Shown here piece after piece: positions 6,491 to 14,603 of a stretch of 56,213 nucleotides of DNA (the stretch's first letter is position 1; the number at the start of each line of letters is the position of its first letter). The DNA comes from Benthortus sp964440495 (lineage in GTDB: Archaea; Thermoproteota; Nitrososphaeria_A; Caldarchaeales; Wolframiiraptoraceae). The DNA is taken from positions 1 through 56,213 of the forward strand of contig CAYTSD010000005.1 of NCBI GenBank assembly GCA_964440495.1, read 5' to 3'. The notes under the pieces are model-generated. The model did not search any database. It saw nothing but the letters and a program-made list of their open reading frames with translations, and was not told the DNA's origin. The translations under genes and the position numbers were made by a program.

Positions 6491-7276
6491 ATGGTCTCGG
6501 GAAAACAGGTTAGAATAAACCGGATAACGCTTAATGGAAAAATGCTTTGTGTCCCAATGGACCATGGCGTCTCCTCAGGCCCGATAAAGGGTGTGGATAG
6601 AATCTATGAGACGATGAGAAAGGTTGAGAAGGGTGGGGCGACGGCCGTCATAGTTCATAAGGGGATAATAAAGAACCTCCCGAAGCCTCTCAACACCGGG
6701 ATGATAATGCATATCTCTGGAAGCACATCTCTCTCAACGAAGCCTAACTGGAAGGTTCAGGTTGGAACAGTTGAGGAAGCCATTAGACTCGGAGCAGACG
6801 CGGTCTCAGTGCACGTAAACCTAGGAAACGCAGATGAGCAGGACATGCTGATGAAGCTCGGCCTCGTCGCAGATGAATGCGACGCATGGGGAATCCCATT
6901 CATAGCGATGATGTATCCCAGGGGAGAAAACATACAAGACCCTAAGAATCCTGAGACAATCGCCCACGTCGCCCGTGTGGGGGCAGAGCTTGGAGCAGAC
7001 ATAGTTAAGGTTCCCATGCCCTCAGCAAACCCAGACGACATACGTGTGATAGTTAGGGGGTGTCCCGCCCCGGTTGTCGCGGCTGGGGGGCCGAAGATGG
7101 ATAGTGATAGAAAAGTTCTCGAGCTTGCCGCGGCGGTTGTTGAGGCTGGTGGAATAGGCGTCACCTTCGGCAGAAACATCTTCCAGCATAGAGACCCTGA
7201 AAAGATTACACGGGCTTTAAGGGCGGTCATAATCGAGGGAAAGAGCGTTGATGAGGCTTTGAAGCTTTTAGGGTGA
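6491..7276 (+). CDS. aroA': 2-amino-3,7-dideoxy-D-threo-hept-6-ulosonate synthase (ADH synthase)
   Basis: Class I aldolase/transaldolase of the archaeal early shikimate pathway (MJ0400 type): it joins L-aspartate semialdehyde to 6-deoxy-5-ketofructose 1-phosphate, bypassing DAHP synthase. About 261 residues. Family signs are VPMDHGVSSGPIKG near the N-terminus and ADIVKVPMPSANPDD with the Schiff-base lysine, then VVAAGGPK and GGIGVTFGRNIFQ, the phosphate-binding end of the barrel. Homology to DeoC/FbaB fold aldolases means FBP aldolase is the main alternative, but the position between asd and DHQ synthase II settles the role. ATG at 6491 has GAGGTGA 8 nt upstream; GTG at 6479, overlapping the asd stop, is the other possible start. 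Confidence 0.9.
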   Translation: MVSGKQVRINRITLNGKMLCVPMDHGVSSGPIKGVDRIYETMRKVEKGGATAVIVHKGIIKNLPKPLNTGMIMHISGSTSLSTKPNWKVQVGTVEEAIRLGADAVSVHVNLGNADEQDMLMKLGLVADECDAWGIPFIAMMYPRGENIQDPKNPETIAHVARVGAELGADIVKVPMPSANPDDIRVIVRGCPAPVVAAGGPKMDSDRKVLELAAAVVEAGGIGVTFGRNIFQHRDPEKITRALRAVIIEGKSVDEALKLLG

Positions 7277-7286
7277 GCATGGAGAA

Positions 7287-8324
7287 TTGAAGGAGCTGAT
7301 AATTCATCCACGGAAGCCTGAGAGAACGTTAATCGAGCATGCTCTCTCAAAGGGCTTAAAATCCTTCTACTGCAACCCAGAAAACATTCCAGAAGACTTG
7401 CGCGCAATAATCAAAATCTACTCCGAGGAAGAGGGCGGCGATGTCAGAGTCGTCCACAAGCTCTCACAGGTTGAGGAGGGAACAGTTCTCAGAATCAAGG
7501 TCGAGTCTCCAGGTGATGTCGAGAAGGTTCTGGCAGCAGCGAAGGCGGGAGCGGAGGCGATAATAGTTGAGACAGGTGACTGGAGGATAATCCCTCTTGA
7601 GAATCTTGTAGCAGACCTCCAGCCTCTTGGTGCAAGGCTTCTCGCAGTAGCCTCCAACCCAGGTGAGGTTGAGACCCTTCTAGGAGTGTTGGAGCTTGGG
7701 GTTGATGGAGTTGTGCTTGAAGCCGATAGTGTAGGGGACATAGACCTCGCCTTCGAGGCCTTGGCCGCGCCTAGAAAACTTAGACTCGACGTAGCGGAGG
7801 TGACCGAGGTTAAGGATGTTGGAATGGGTGAGAGAGCATGCATAGACACGGTGGCGATTCTGGGGATGGGTGAGGGAATGCTTGTGGGAAACACTGCCTC
7901 AATATTCCTCCTAATACATAATGAGAGCATAGGGTCAAGCTTCACCTCGCCTAGACCCTTTAGAGTAAACGCAGGCGCAGTCCACTGCTACATCCTCATG
8001 CCAGATGGCTCGACACGCTACCTCTCAGAGCTCTCGACAGGAGACCGGGTCCTAGTCGTCTCAAACTCAGGTAAAGCTAGAGTCGTGGCCATCGGGAGAG
8101 TGAAGATTGAGAGAAGACCCCTAAGACTTGTGAAGATTAGGGCTGGAGAGGTTGAAGGCTCCGCAACCGTTCAAAACGCTGAGACAATAAGATTCATACG
8201 TCCGGACGGCAGCCTAGTGTCGGTAACCGAGCTAAAGCCTGGAGACAAAATACTCTCACACATAGCCGAGGCCGGGGCAAGACACTTCGGGAGAGCGGTT
8301 AAAGAATTCATACTTGAGAAATGA
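7287..8324 (+). CDS. aroB': 3-dehydroquinate synthase II
   Basis: Converts ADH by NAD-dependent oxidative deamination and cyclisation to 3-dehydroquinate (MJ1249 type), replacing bacterial AroB. The 345-residue length is typical. Family-specific stretches include GVDGVVLEAD, MGERACIDT, GEGMLVGNTAS and RPFRVNAGAVHCY in the middle, followed by a beta-rich C-terminal domain. The start is taken as TTG at 7287; the AGGGTGAG at the end of the preceding gene lies 10 nt upstream. Its stop overlaps the aroD start as ATGA, so the two are translationally coupled. Paired with the ADH synthase gene, it shows that dehydroquinate is made from aspartate semialdehyde. Confidence 0.92.
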   Translation: MKELIIHPRKPERTLIEHALSKGLKSFYCNPENIPEDLRAIIKIYSEEEGGDVRVVHKLSQVEEGTVLRIKVESPGDVEKVLAAAKAGAEAIIVETGDWRIIPLENLVADLQPLGARLLAVASNPGEVETLLGVLELGVDGVVLEADSVGDIDLAFEALAAPRKLRLDVAEVTEVKDVGMGERACIDTVAILGMGEGMLVGNTASIFLLIHNESIGSSFTSPRPFRVNAGAVHCYILMPDGSTRYLSELSTGDRVLVVSNSGKARVVAIGRVKIERRPLRLVKIRAGEVEGSATVQNAETIRFIRPDGSLVSVTELKPGDKILSHIAEAGARHFGRAVKEFILEK

Positions 8325-8995
8325 AGACCAAGATCTGCGTAAGCCTGAAGTCGGGTAGCGTCGAGGGAATGGCCGAGAAAGCTGAGAAGGCTCTAAAACT
8401 TGGAGCAGACCTAGTGGAGTTCCGCCTCGACTACCTCGAAGCAATCCCAGAAAACTATCCTGAGAAACTTGTATCAAGATTTGGGGAGAGAGCCGTGTTC
8501 ACTCTGAGGCCAAGCTGGGAAGGCGGGGAATACAAGGGGGGAGAAGATGAGAGAACTAGAATACTTATGGAAATCGCGGAGCATAACCCAGCCTACATAG
8601 ACCTTGAACTGAAGATGAGCAACCTTGAAGAAACCCTGAGAAAAATAATCAATCACTGTGAAGTTATTCTTTCGTGGCATAACTTTAGAGAGACGCCGAG
8701 TCAAGAGGAGTTGAGGAACATTGTTTCCAAGGCGATTAACCTAGGCGGCCTCGCAAAGGTTGTCACTTTTGCTAGAGGCTTCTCCGATAACCTCAGGGTT
8801 CTAAGACTTTACAACGAGTTTCCCTCTGAGAGATTGGTAGCGTTCACGATGGGTGAGGTTGGGATTGTCTCTAGAATTCTCTCACCGATTCTTGGTGCAC
8901 CGATAGCCTATGCCTGTCTGCCAGGTGAGAGTGTTGCGCCGGGTCAGCTAACGATTCAGGAGTTGAGGGAGGCTTTGAGGATTGTGGGACATTGA
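8321..8995 (+). CDS. aroD: 3-dehydroquinate dehydratase, type I
   Basis: Removes water from 3-dehydroquinate to give 3-dehydroshikimate through a Schiff base. At 224 residues it is a usual archaeal type I enzyme: EFRLDYLE (33-40) holds the substrate-binding Glu and Arg, the catalytic His is H120 in ILSWHNF, and the Schiff-base lysine is K146 in GGLAKVVTF. FTMGEVGIVSR and a C-terminal APGQLTI loop close the active site. ATG at 8321 overlaps the aroB' stop; the 3' end overlaps the presumed aroE start by 14 nt. Shikimate pathway, cytosol. Confidence 0.95.
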   Translation: MKTKICVSLKSGSVEGMAEKAEKALKLGADLVEFRLDYLEAIPENYPEKLVSRFGERAVFTLRPSWEGGEYKGGEDERTRILMEIAEHNPAYIDLELKMSNLEETLRKIINHCEVILSWHNFRETPSQEELRNIVSKAINLGGLAKVVTFARGFSDNLRVLRLYNEFPSERLVAFTMGEVGIVSRILSPILGAPIAYACLPGESVAPGQLTIQELREALRIVGH

Positions 8996-9830
8996 TTCCT
9001 CGACGAGGCTCTGCTCACTTATAGGCCACCCAATAAAACACTCGGTCTCACCGCAGATGCATAACGCGGCGTTCAGAGCTGTGGGTCTAAACTATGTCTA
9101 CTTAGCATTCGATGTCAAGCCCGAAGCCCTGGAGCATGCTGTTAAAGGATTGAGGGCTGTCGGAGCAGCTGGATTTAATGTAACGATACCGCATAAGGTT
9201 GAGGTGATGCGTTTCCTCGATGAACTCGATAAATCCGCTGAAACCACAGGGGCGGTGAACACAGTTGTAATAGAAGACTCCTTGAAAGGATACAACACCG
9301 ATGTCTACGGAGTCGAGGAGGCCTTGAGAGACGTTAGGATAGGGGACTACGCGATGATTATCGGCGCAGGCGGGGCTGCACGCGCCTCCGGGGTAGCTCT
9401 AACCAATCTAGGGTTTAGGAAGATAATCGTGGCGAATAGAACCTTGTCGAAGGCTAGGGCTTTGGCTGAGAGGCTTAGAAGGCTGGGCGTCGAGGTTGAG
9501 GTAGTGGGGCTGGGAGAGGCAGGCGTCCACGCCGAGAAATGCTCCCTAATAGTCAACGCCACGCCCATCGGGATGACCCCCAACGTCGATGAAACCCCTC
9601 TCAAAAGCAGCGAGATACCTGGAGACGCGGTAGTGTTAGACCTCGTCTACAACCCCATTAGAACGAGGCTTCTCCAAGAGGCTGAGAGAGCTGGAGCCCA
9701 AGCGGTCTCGGGGCTGGAGGTCTTGGTCTATCAGGGTGCTAGGGCTTTCAAGCTCTGGACAGGCGTTGAGGCGCCGGTGGAGGTTATGAGGTCTGAGGCT
9801 CTCAAAGCCCTGAAGAGGTGGAGGGGTTGA
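8982..9830 (+). CDS. aroE: Shikimate dehydrogenase
   Basis: Reduces 3-dehydroshikimate to shikimate with NADPH. In 282 residues the substrate-binding SVSPQMHN is at 21-28, the catalytic lysine K72 lies in NVTIPHK, the partner aspartate D107 in GYNTDVYG, and the nucleotide loop GAGGAA at 128-133. The basic ANRTLSKA stretch after it is the usual NADPH-recognition loop. The start is uncertain: TTG at 8982, inside the end of aroD and preceded by GAGG, is the only canonical codon that keeps the conserved N-terminal strand. Overlaps the shikimate kinase start as TTGA. Confidence 0.94.
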   Translation: MWDIDSSTRLCSLIGHPIKHSVSPQMHNAAFRAVGLNYVYLAFDVKPEALEHAVKGLRAVGAAGFNVTIPHKVEVMRFLDELDKSAETTGAVNTVVIEDSLKGYNTDVYGVEEALRDVRIGDYAMIIGAGGAARASGVALTNLGFRKIIVANRTLSKARALAERLRRLGVEVEVVGLGEAGVHAEKCSLIVNATPIGMTPNVDETPLKSSEIPGDAVVLDLVYNPIRTRLLQEAERAGAQAVSGLEVLVYQGARAFKLWTGVEAPVEVMRSEALKALKRWRG

Positions 9831-10687
9831 GGAAGAGGGCACGAGCCCATGGAGCGATAAGCATAGTTAACGCCATACCTTCTGGAGCTGGAGCCGCCAT
9901 GGGGGTGGGTCTCTGGACAGAGGCTGAGGTCGAGGTCTACGAGGGAAAGGGGGTCGAGGTAGAGATTGTTGGAGCCGAGGATGAGAGCCCACTTCTCGCC
10001 GAGAAAACCGTTGAAGAGGTCTTCCAGAGGGCTGGGGTTGAGGGACTAGGGGCGCGGGTGAGAACCTTCTCAAACATCCCGATAGGGAGAGGGCTGAAGA
10101 GCTCGAGCGCCGCAGCCAACGCCATAGCCTTAGCAACGGCCTCGGCGGTTGGACTAAGACTCAACGGAATGGAGCTCGTGAACCTAGCGGTCGACGCGGC
10201 GATAAAGGCTGGGGTAACGATTACAGGAGCATTCGACGACGCCTCAGCAAGCTTCTTCGGCGGAATCAACGTAACCGACAACCAGAGAAGAATACTCCTG
10301 AAGAGGTTTAGGGCTCCTGAGGAGCTGGAGGTCTTAATCTTGGTTCCAGAGGGGAAGACCTATACCCGGAGCGTGGATGTTGAGGCTCTTCGGAGTATTA
10401 GGAGGCTGAGCGAGCGGGCGCTCCACCTCGCCCTCGAGGGGAGGGTCTGGGAAGCCCTAACACTCAACGGGTTCTCCGTGGCAGGCGCATTAGACCTAGA
10501 CCTAAGCCCAGCAATCGACGCCCTAAGAGCTGGAGCGCTCGGCGCAGGTATCTCTGGAACCGGGCCTGCTGTGGCCGCTGTCTCAAGACCCGTGGACGCC
10601 GAGAGGGTTGCGCGTGCGCTCCAAGAGTATGGTAGGGTTCTGAGGGCTAAGCCCTCCAACTTGGAGGCATGGGTAAGGGATGGCTAA
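9827..10687 (+). CDS. aroK: Shikimate kinase, archaeal GHMP type
   Basis: Phosphorylates shikimate at O3. Archaea use this GHMP-fold enzyme (COG1685) instead of the bacterial P-loop AroK. Diagnostic are the N-terminal GAISIVNAIPSGAGAA segment, the ATP loop IGRGLKSSSAAA and the C-terminal GAGISGTGPAVAAV. The start chosen is TTG at 9827, which overlaps the aroE stop as TTGA and has GGTG 6 nt upstream; GTG at 9818 would add three residues. Its 3' end overlaps by 4 nt with the convergent nucleoside phosphorylase gene, which separates this half of the aro cluster from aroA. Distinguished from homoserine kinase by motif 1. Confidence 0.92.
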   Translation: MRKRARAHGAISIVNAIPSGAGAAMGVGLWTEAEVEVYEGKGVEVEIVGAEDESPLLAEKTVEEVFQRAGVEGLGARVRTFSNIPIGRGLKSSSAAANAIALATASAVGLRLNGMELVNLAVDAAIKAGVTITGAFDDASASFFGGINVTDNQRRILLKRFRAPEELEVLILVPEGKTYTRSVDVEALRSIRRLSERALHLALEGRVWEALTLNGFSVAGALDLDLSPAIDALRAGALGAGISGTGPAVAAVSRPVDAERVARALQEYGRVLRAKPSNLEAWVRDG

Positions 10688-11502
10688 GTCTTTAGAAGCC
10701 TAGGATAGAAGTGCTTCTTACCCCTTCTCTCCTTAATCTCATCCCACTCTTGTAGAATCTTGACCGCCTCGACGGCCGTCCTGGCTGCTTCCATCTCCCC
10801 CTTAGCTTCGAAAACATTCTCGACGCGATTGGCGAAGACCGCGCACACGGCTCCAGCTCTCAGTCCATAGATTCCTCCAAGCGTGAAGATTGCTGAGGAC
10901 TCCATCTCGAAGCTTAGCACACCCATGGCTTGGAGGTCTCTCATAAGCTTCTCCGAGTAGCTCCACCTATATCCCCTGAACCCTGGCCTACTCTGCCCCG
11001 GGTAGAAGCTGTCGGTGGACGCTACCACGCCTAGATGGTAGGGGAAGCCTAGGGACTCAGCCGCCTCAACCAAGGCTGAGACAACCTCATAGTCTGCGTA
11101 GGCTGGATACCCCTCCAAGACATATTGGCTGCTCGTTCCCTCCAAGCGGACAGCGGCCTGAGCTATGACGAGGTCTCCAACCCTTATCCCAGGCTGGATA
11201 GCCCCCGTGCTTCCAACCCTTATGAAGGTTCTCCCACCAGCCCTCGCCAACTCCTCAACCGCTATCGCAGCCGAGGACGCGCCTATACCTGTCGAGCAGG
11301 CTGAGACTGGTTTACCCGCCACCCTACCTGACCAGAGCCTGAACTCCCTATGGTAGGAGACCTCCCGCCCCTCATCCCAGAGCCCAGCGATCAAGGGGAT
11401 TCTAGCAGGATCTCCCGCCAAGAGGACATACTCGGCTACATCTCCTCTCCCAGCCCTTACATGATAGAACCTACCCCCAGCCCTGGGCTCCTCAGCGCTC
11501 AT
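10684..11502 (-). CDS. udp: Uridine phosphorylase-family nucleoside phosphorylase
   Basis: Phosphorolysis of a nucleoside to base and ribose 1-phosphate in nucleoside salvage. The 272-residue protein has the PNP/UDP family features: LLAGDPARIPLIA near the N-terminus (phosphate site), STGIGASSAAIAVEEL, RVGSTGAI, and FEMESSAIFTL with the ribose-binding Glu-Met-Glu. Uridine rather than purine specificity is the family's most likely assignment, but archaeal members are often broad, so substrate is not certain. It lies on the opposite strand between aroK and aroA, convergent with the first and divergent from the second, and splits the aro cluster. ATG at 11502. Confidence 0.85.
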   Translation of the reverse strand: MSAEEPRAGGRFYHVRAGRGDVAEYVLLAGDPARIPLIAGLWDEGREVSYHREFRLWSGRVAGKPVSACSTGIGASSAAIAVEELARAGGRTFIRVGSTGAIQPGIRVGDLVIAQAAVRLEGTSSQYVLEGYPAYADYEVVSALVEAAESLGFPYHLGVVASTDSFYPGQSRPGFRGYRWSYSEKLMRDLQAMGVLSFEMESSAIFTLGGIYGLRAGAVCAVFANRVENVFEAKGEMEAARTAVEAVKILQEWDEIKERRGKKHFYPRLLKT

Positions 11503-11564
11503 TGCAATCTTCTTGGATGCGATTAGCTTAAACCTTGCGTGTAGCTGACTCAGCTTGAAAGGGG

Positions 11565-12848
11565 ATGGAGATAGTCGTTAAGCCCTCGAGGCTCGTAGGC
11601 GAGGTAACCGCTCCACCGAGCAAGCCCTACACCCATAGAGCCCTCACGGCAGCCCTCCTATCCAAGGGAATCAGCAGGGTCTCAAACCCTCTGAGGGCGC
11701 GGGACACCAACGCAACCCTCCATGCCTGTAGGATGCTTGGGGCGGGAGTAATCGAAGACCAAGGCGGAGTGGATGTGATGGGTGGAGAGCTTAAGCTTCC
11801 TGAAGACGTCCTAGATGTTGAGAACTCTGGGACAACCCTCCGCATCTTCACAGCCGTCTCAGCCCTAACCCCGGAAGGCTACGTCATACTGACAGGCGAC
11901 GAGAGCCTGAGGAAGAGACCTATGCAGCCTCTCCTAGACGCTCTCCACAGGCTTGGAGTCGAGTGCTGGTCAAGTAGGTTGAATGGATGCGCGCCCGTGA
12001 TTGTGAAGGGTGGAGGGGTTGAGGGAGGCGAGGTGAGGATTAGGGGGGACATCTCCTCGCAGTTCGTCTCAGCCCTCCTCTTCATGGCCGTAGGGTCAAG
12101 GAGAGGCGTCTCGATAACCGTTGAAGGCGACCCTGTCTCAAGACCCTACATCGACGCAACCATAGAGACCCTTAGAAGATTCAGGTTCAGGGTTGAGCGT
12201 GAAGGCTACCGATTCTTCCACGTTGAGGGAGGGCAGCAGGGAGAGGCAACAGGGTTCATGGTTCCAGGAGACTTTGGGTCGGCTTCCTTCCTCCTAGCTG
12301 GCGCACACCTAACCGGTGGGGAGGTCAGGGTCAACGCCCTAAGCCTCGAGCTTCCACAGGCCGACGCGAAGATACTCGACGTCCTCAGAGCCTTTGGGAG
12401 CAGGGTTGAGGTGGGTGAGACGTGGGTTAGGGTTAAGGGAGCTGGAGGCGGTGGAGGCGGAGAATTCGACCTGAGAGACTCACCAGACCTCATCCCAGTC
12501 GTCGCGGTGATGGCCTCCAAGAGCCCCGAAGAGACCCTGATAAAGGGTGTAAGGCATGCAAGGTTCAAGGAGAGCGACCGCCTCGAATCAACCGCTGCGG
12601 AGCTTAGAAAGCTTGGGGTCGAAGTTGAGGTTCTACCCGAGGAGCTGAGGATTAGGGGGAGGAGGAAGCTGGGGGGCGGAGTTACTCTAGATGCTCACGG
12701 AGACCACCGACTCTTCATGGCGCTAACAATACTCTCTCTCGCAACCGAGCAGGGATGTAGAGTAAGTGGAGCGGAGTGGGTCGACGTCTCCTACCCCGAG
12801 TTCCTCAAACATATAAAAGCGCTGGGAGCAAGGTGGAAGGAGGCTTGA
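11565..12848 (+). CDS. aroA: 3-phosphoshikimate 1-carboxyvinyltransferase (EPSP synthase)
   Basis: Transfers enolpyruvyl from PEP to shikimate 3-phosphate. The protein has 427 residues in two similar domains. Conserved residues visible include K20 in APPSKPYTHRA, NSGTTLR, KRPMQPLL, SSQFVSALL, the DSPDLIPV aspartate and RFKESDRL. ATG at 11565 is preceded by AAAGGGG; a short 62-bp spacer shared with the divergent phosphorylase gene probably holds the promoter for the second half of the aro cluster (GCTTAAACC about 35 nt upstream). The GGGGGG stretch near residue 290 is a glycine-rich loop rather than an error. Overlaps the next gene as TTGA. Confidence 0.96.
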   Translation: MEIVVKPSRLVGEVTAPPSKPYTHRALTAALLSKGISRVSNPLRARDTNATLHACRMLGAGVIEDQGGVDVMGGELKLPEDVLDVENSGTTLRIFTAVSALTPEGYVILTGDESLRKRPMQPLLDALHRLGVECWSSRLNGCAPVIVKGGGVEGGEVRIRGDISSQFVSALLFMAVGSRRGVSITVEGDPVSRPYIDATIETLRRFRFRVEREGYRFFHVEGGQQGEATGFMVPGDFGSASFLLAGAHLTGGEVRVNALSLELPQADAKILDVLRAFGSRVEVGETWVRVKGAGGGGGGEFDLRDSPDLIPVVAVMASKSPEETLIKGVRHARFKESDRLESTAAELRKLGVEVEVLPEELRIRGRRKLGGGVTLDAHGDHRLFMALTILSLATEQGCRVSGAEWVDVSYPEFLKHIKALGARWKEA

Positions 12849-13435
12849 TAGAGCTTAAACCACACCCAGACATGAAGAAGATCTACCTCCTATACTTCCT
12901 CATAGCGTTCTCCACGGCTGTTCTTATCTGGGCAGTCCCCCTCCTAGTCTTCATCCCGCCGACAAGACCTATTCTAATACCCGTAATAGTGGTAGCGGCG
13001 GCCACGGTTCCCTACTGGATATCAAGATACTATGACTCGATAAGGTATGTTCTCGGAGAGGATGGGTTGGAGGTCGAGTACGGCGTCTGGTGGAGGAAGA
13101 GAAGCTACGTACCCTACAACCGTATAACCAACCTTCACGTAGCCCAAGGCCCGATTTCAAGGCTGTTCGGCGTCGCAAGCCTCGGAATCCAGACCGCGGG
13201 GTTCTCAGCCCCCTCCTCGGGACGCTCAGTGGGAGGAAAGGTTGCGGAAGCAGTCCTAGGCTACCTCAAGATGGGTGACCTAGAGAGGGTTAGGGGGCTA
13301 ATCGTCGAGAAGATTAGGGGGATGAGGCCTCAGGCCGTGGAGGCGGGGGAATGGACGCCGGGGGAGGAGCCGCTCTCACAAATCTTATGGGAGGTTAGAC
13401 AGATTAGGAGACTTCTCGAGAAGAGGGAGGCTTGA
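12845..13435 (+). CDS. Membrane-anchored bacterial-type PH domain protein
   Basis: About 196 residues: two N-terminal hydrophobic helices (near residues 12-32 and 38-55) followed by a bPH2/DUF304 (YdbS-like) domain with the typical YRV-type strand RYVLGEDGLEVEYGVWWRKRS split over two strands, then the VPYNRITNLHVAQGP and RLFGVASLGIQTAG motifs. The last ~35 residues are hydrophilic. Function in this family is poorly known and membrane association is the main expectation. It is embedded between aroA and aroC; TTG at 12845 overlaps the aroA stop, and aroC starts 1 nt after its stop, so it is part of the operon. ATG at 12872 is an alternative start. Confidence 0.8.
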   Translation: MIELKPHPDMKKIYLLYFLIAFSTAVLIWAVPLLVFIPPTRPILIPVIVVAAATVPYWISRYYDSIRYVLGEDGLEVEYGVWWRKRSYVPYNRITNLHVAQGPISRLFGVASLGIQTAGFSAPSSGRSVGGKVAEAVLGYLKMGDLERVRGLIVEKIRGMRPQAVEAGEWTPGEEPLSQILWEVRQIRRLLEKREA

Positions 13436-13436
13436 G

Positions 13437-14543
13437 ATGAGGGGCAACATTCTAGGCGAGAGGTTCCTAGTCCTTAGCTTCGGGGAGAGCCATGGGAGAT
13501 GCGTTGGAGCAGTTGTCGACGGATGTCCCGCAGGCCTCTCCCTAACCGAGGCCGACGTTCAAAGGGAGCTCAACCTTAGAAAGCCCTCCAACACTCTAAT
13601 CTCGACTAGCCGTGTGGAGAGCGACATAGTTGAGATACTTTCAGGAGTATTTAGAGGCTACACGACGGGCGCGCCGATAGCCATGCTTGTCTGGAACAGG
13701 GATGTTAGGAGCGAGGACTATGAGCGGATTAGGGACACCCCTAGGCCAAGCCACGCAGACTACTACGCCCACGTAAAGTATGGTGGATTCAACGACTATA
13801 GGGGAGGGGGGAGATTCTCTGGACGCATCACGGCAGGGTTCGTTATGGCTGGAGCTGTCGCGAAGAAGCTCTTGAAGGAATCACTCGGGGTCGAGGTCAT
13901 AGCCTACTCGCTTGAGATAGGGGGCGTCAGAGCCGAAGACTTCACCCTCGAAGACGCTAAACACTATCGATACAGAAACGACGTTAGGGCTCCGACTCCA
14001 GGCTCGGCTGAAGCCATGCGTAGAAAGATACTGGAGGCGAGGGCTGAGGGGGACAGCGTAGGCGGGATAGTTGAATGCGTTGCGACAGGCCTCCCGATAG
14101 GGTTGGGTGAACCCGTCTTCGATGGACTCGACTGCGACTTAGCCAAAGCCTTGATGAGTATCCCAGCCGCACGTGGGGTAGAGTTTGGAGCAGGTTTCAA
14201 GGCGGCACGTATGCTCGGCTCACAGCACAACGACCCGCTGACAATCAGGGATGGGAGGGTCGTCTCGGAGAAGAATGATGCAGGAGGGGTTGTTGGAGGA
14301 ATCTCGACGGGGATGCCTCTCCTACTCCGCGTAGCCTTCAAGCCTCCCAGCTCAATCGCACGCAGACAACGCACAGTCAATCTAAGAACCATGGAGCCTA
14401 CGGAGATAACGGTTCCAGGGAGACACGACCCAGTGATTGTTCCGAGGGCTGTCCCAGTCGTGGAGGCCATGGTGGCGATAGTCCTCGCCGACCACGCCTT
14501 GAGAGCGGGTATGATACCTCCAGTGCTCAGAGAAGCGCCCTAG
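13437..14543 (+). CDS. aroC: Chorismate synthase
   Basis: Converts EPSP to chorismate using reduced FMN, the last common step of the aromatic pathway. The 368-residue protein shows the family signature GESHGRCVGAVVDGCP at the start, RVESDIVEILSGVF, the HADYYAHVKYG and RGGGRFSGRIT blocks, and late SSIARRQRTVN and GRHDPVIVPRAVPV motifs. ATG at 13437 follows the preceding stop by one base. The gene completes synthesis of chorismate from erythrose-independent precursors within this one locus. Confidence 0.97.
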   Translation: MRGNILGERFLVLSFGESHGRCVGAVVDGCPAGLSLTEADVQRELNLRKPSNTLISTSRVESDIVEILSGVFRGYTTGAPIAMLVWNRDVRSEDYERIRDTPRPSHADYYAHVKYGGFNDYRGGGRFSGRITAGFVMAGAVAKKLLKESLGVEVIAYSLEIGGVRAEDFTLEDAKHYRYRNDVRAPTPGSAEAMRRKILEARAEGDSVGGIVECVATGLPIGLGEPVFDGLDCDLAKALMSIPAARGVEFGAGFKAARMLGSQHNDPLTIRDGRVVSEKNDAGGVVGGISTGMPLLLRVAFKPPSSIARRQRTVNLRTMEPTEITVPGRHDPVIVPRAVPVVEAMVAIVLADHALRAGMIPPVLREAP

Positions 14544-14550
14544 ACAATCA

Positions 14551-14572
14551 TTTTAAGGTTCAAGGTATATTT
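14551..14572 (+). promoter_or_regulatory. Possible internal promoter before the chorismate mutase fusion gene
   Basis: The short spacer after aroC contains TTTTAAGG (14551-14558) and GTATATTT (14565-14572), either of which could act as box A for a transcript starting ~14579-14595. GGGAG at 14589-14593 then serves as ribosome binding site for ATG 14604. Confidence 0.4.
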
Positions 14573-14603
14573 CTAGACTCTAAATCCTGGGAGCTGGTTG
14601 AAG

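Noticed and set aside
10684..11502. The reverse-strand nucleoside phosphorylase as part of the aromatic pathway or a mobile insert.
   Set aside because: It is an ordinary salvage enzyme with normal composition and no inverted repeats or transposase nearby.
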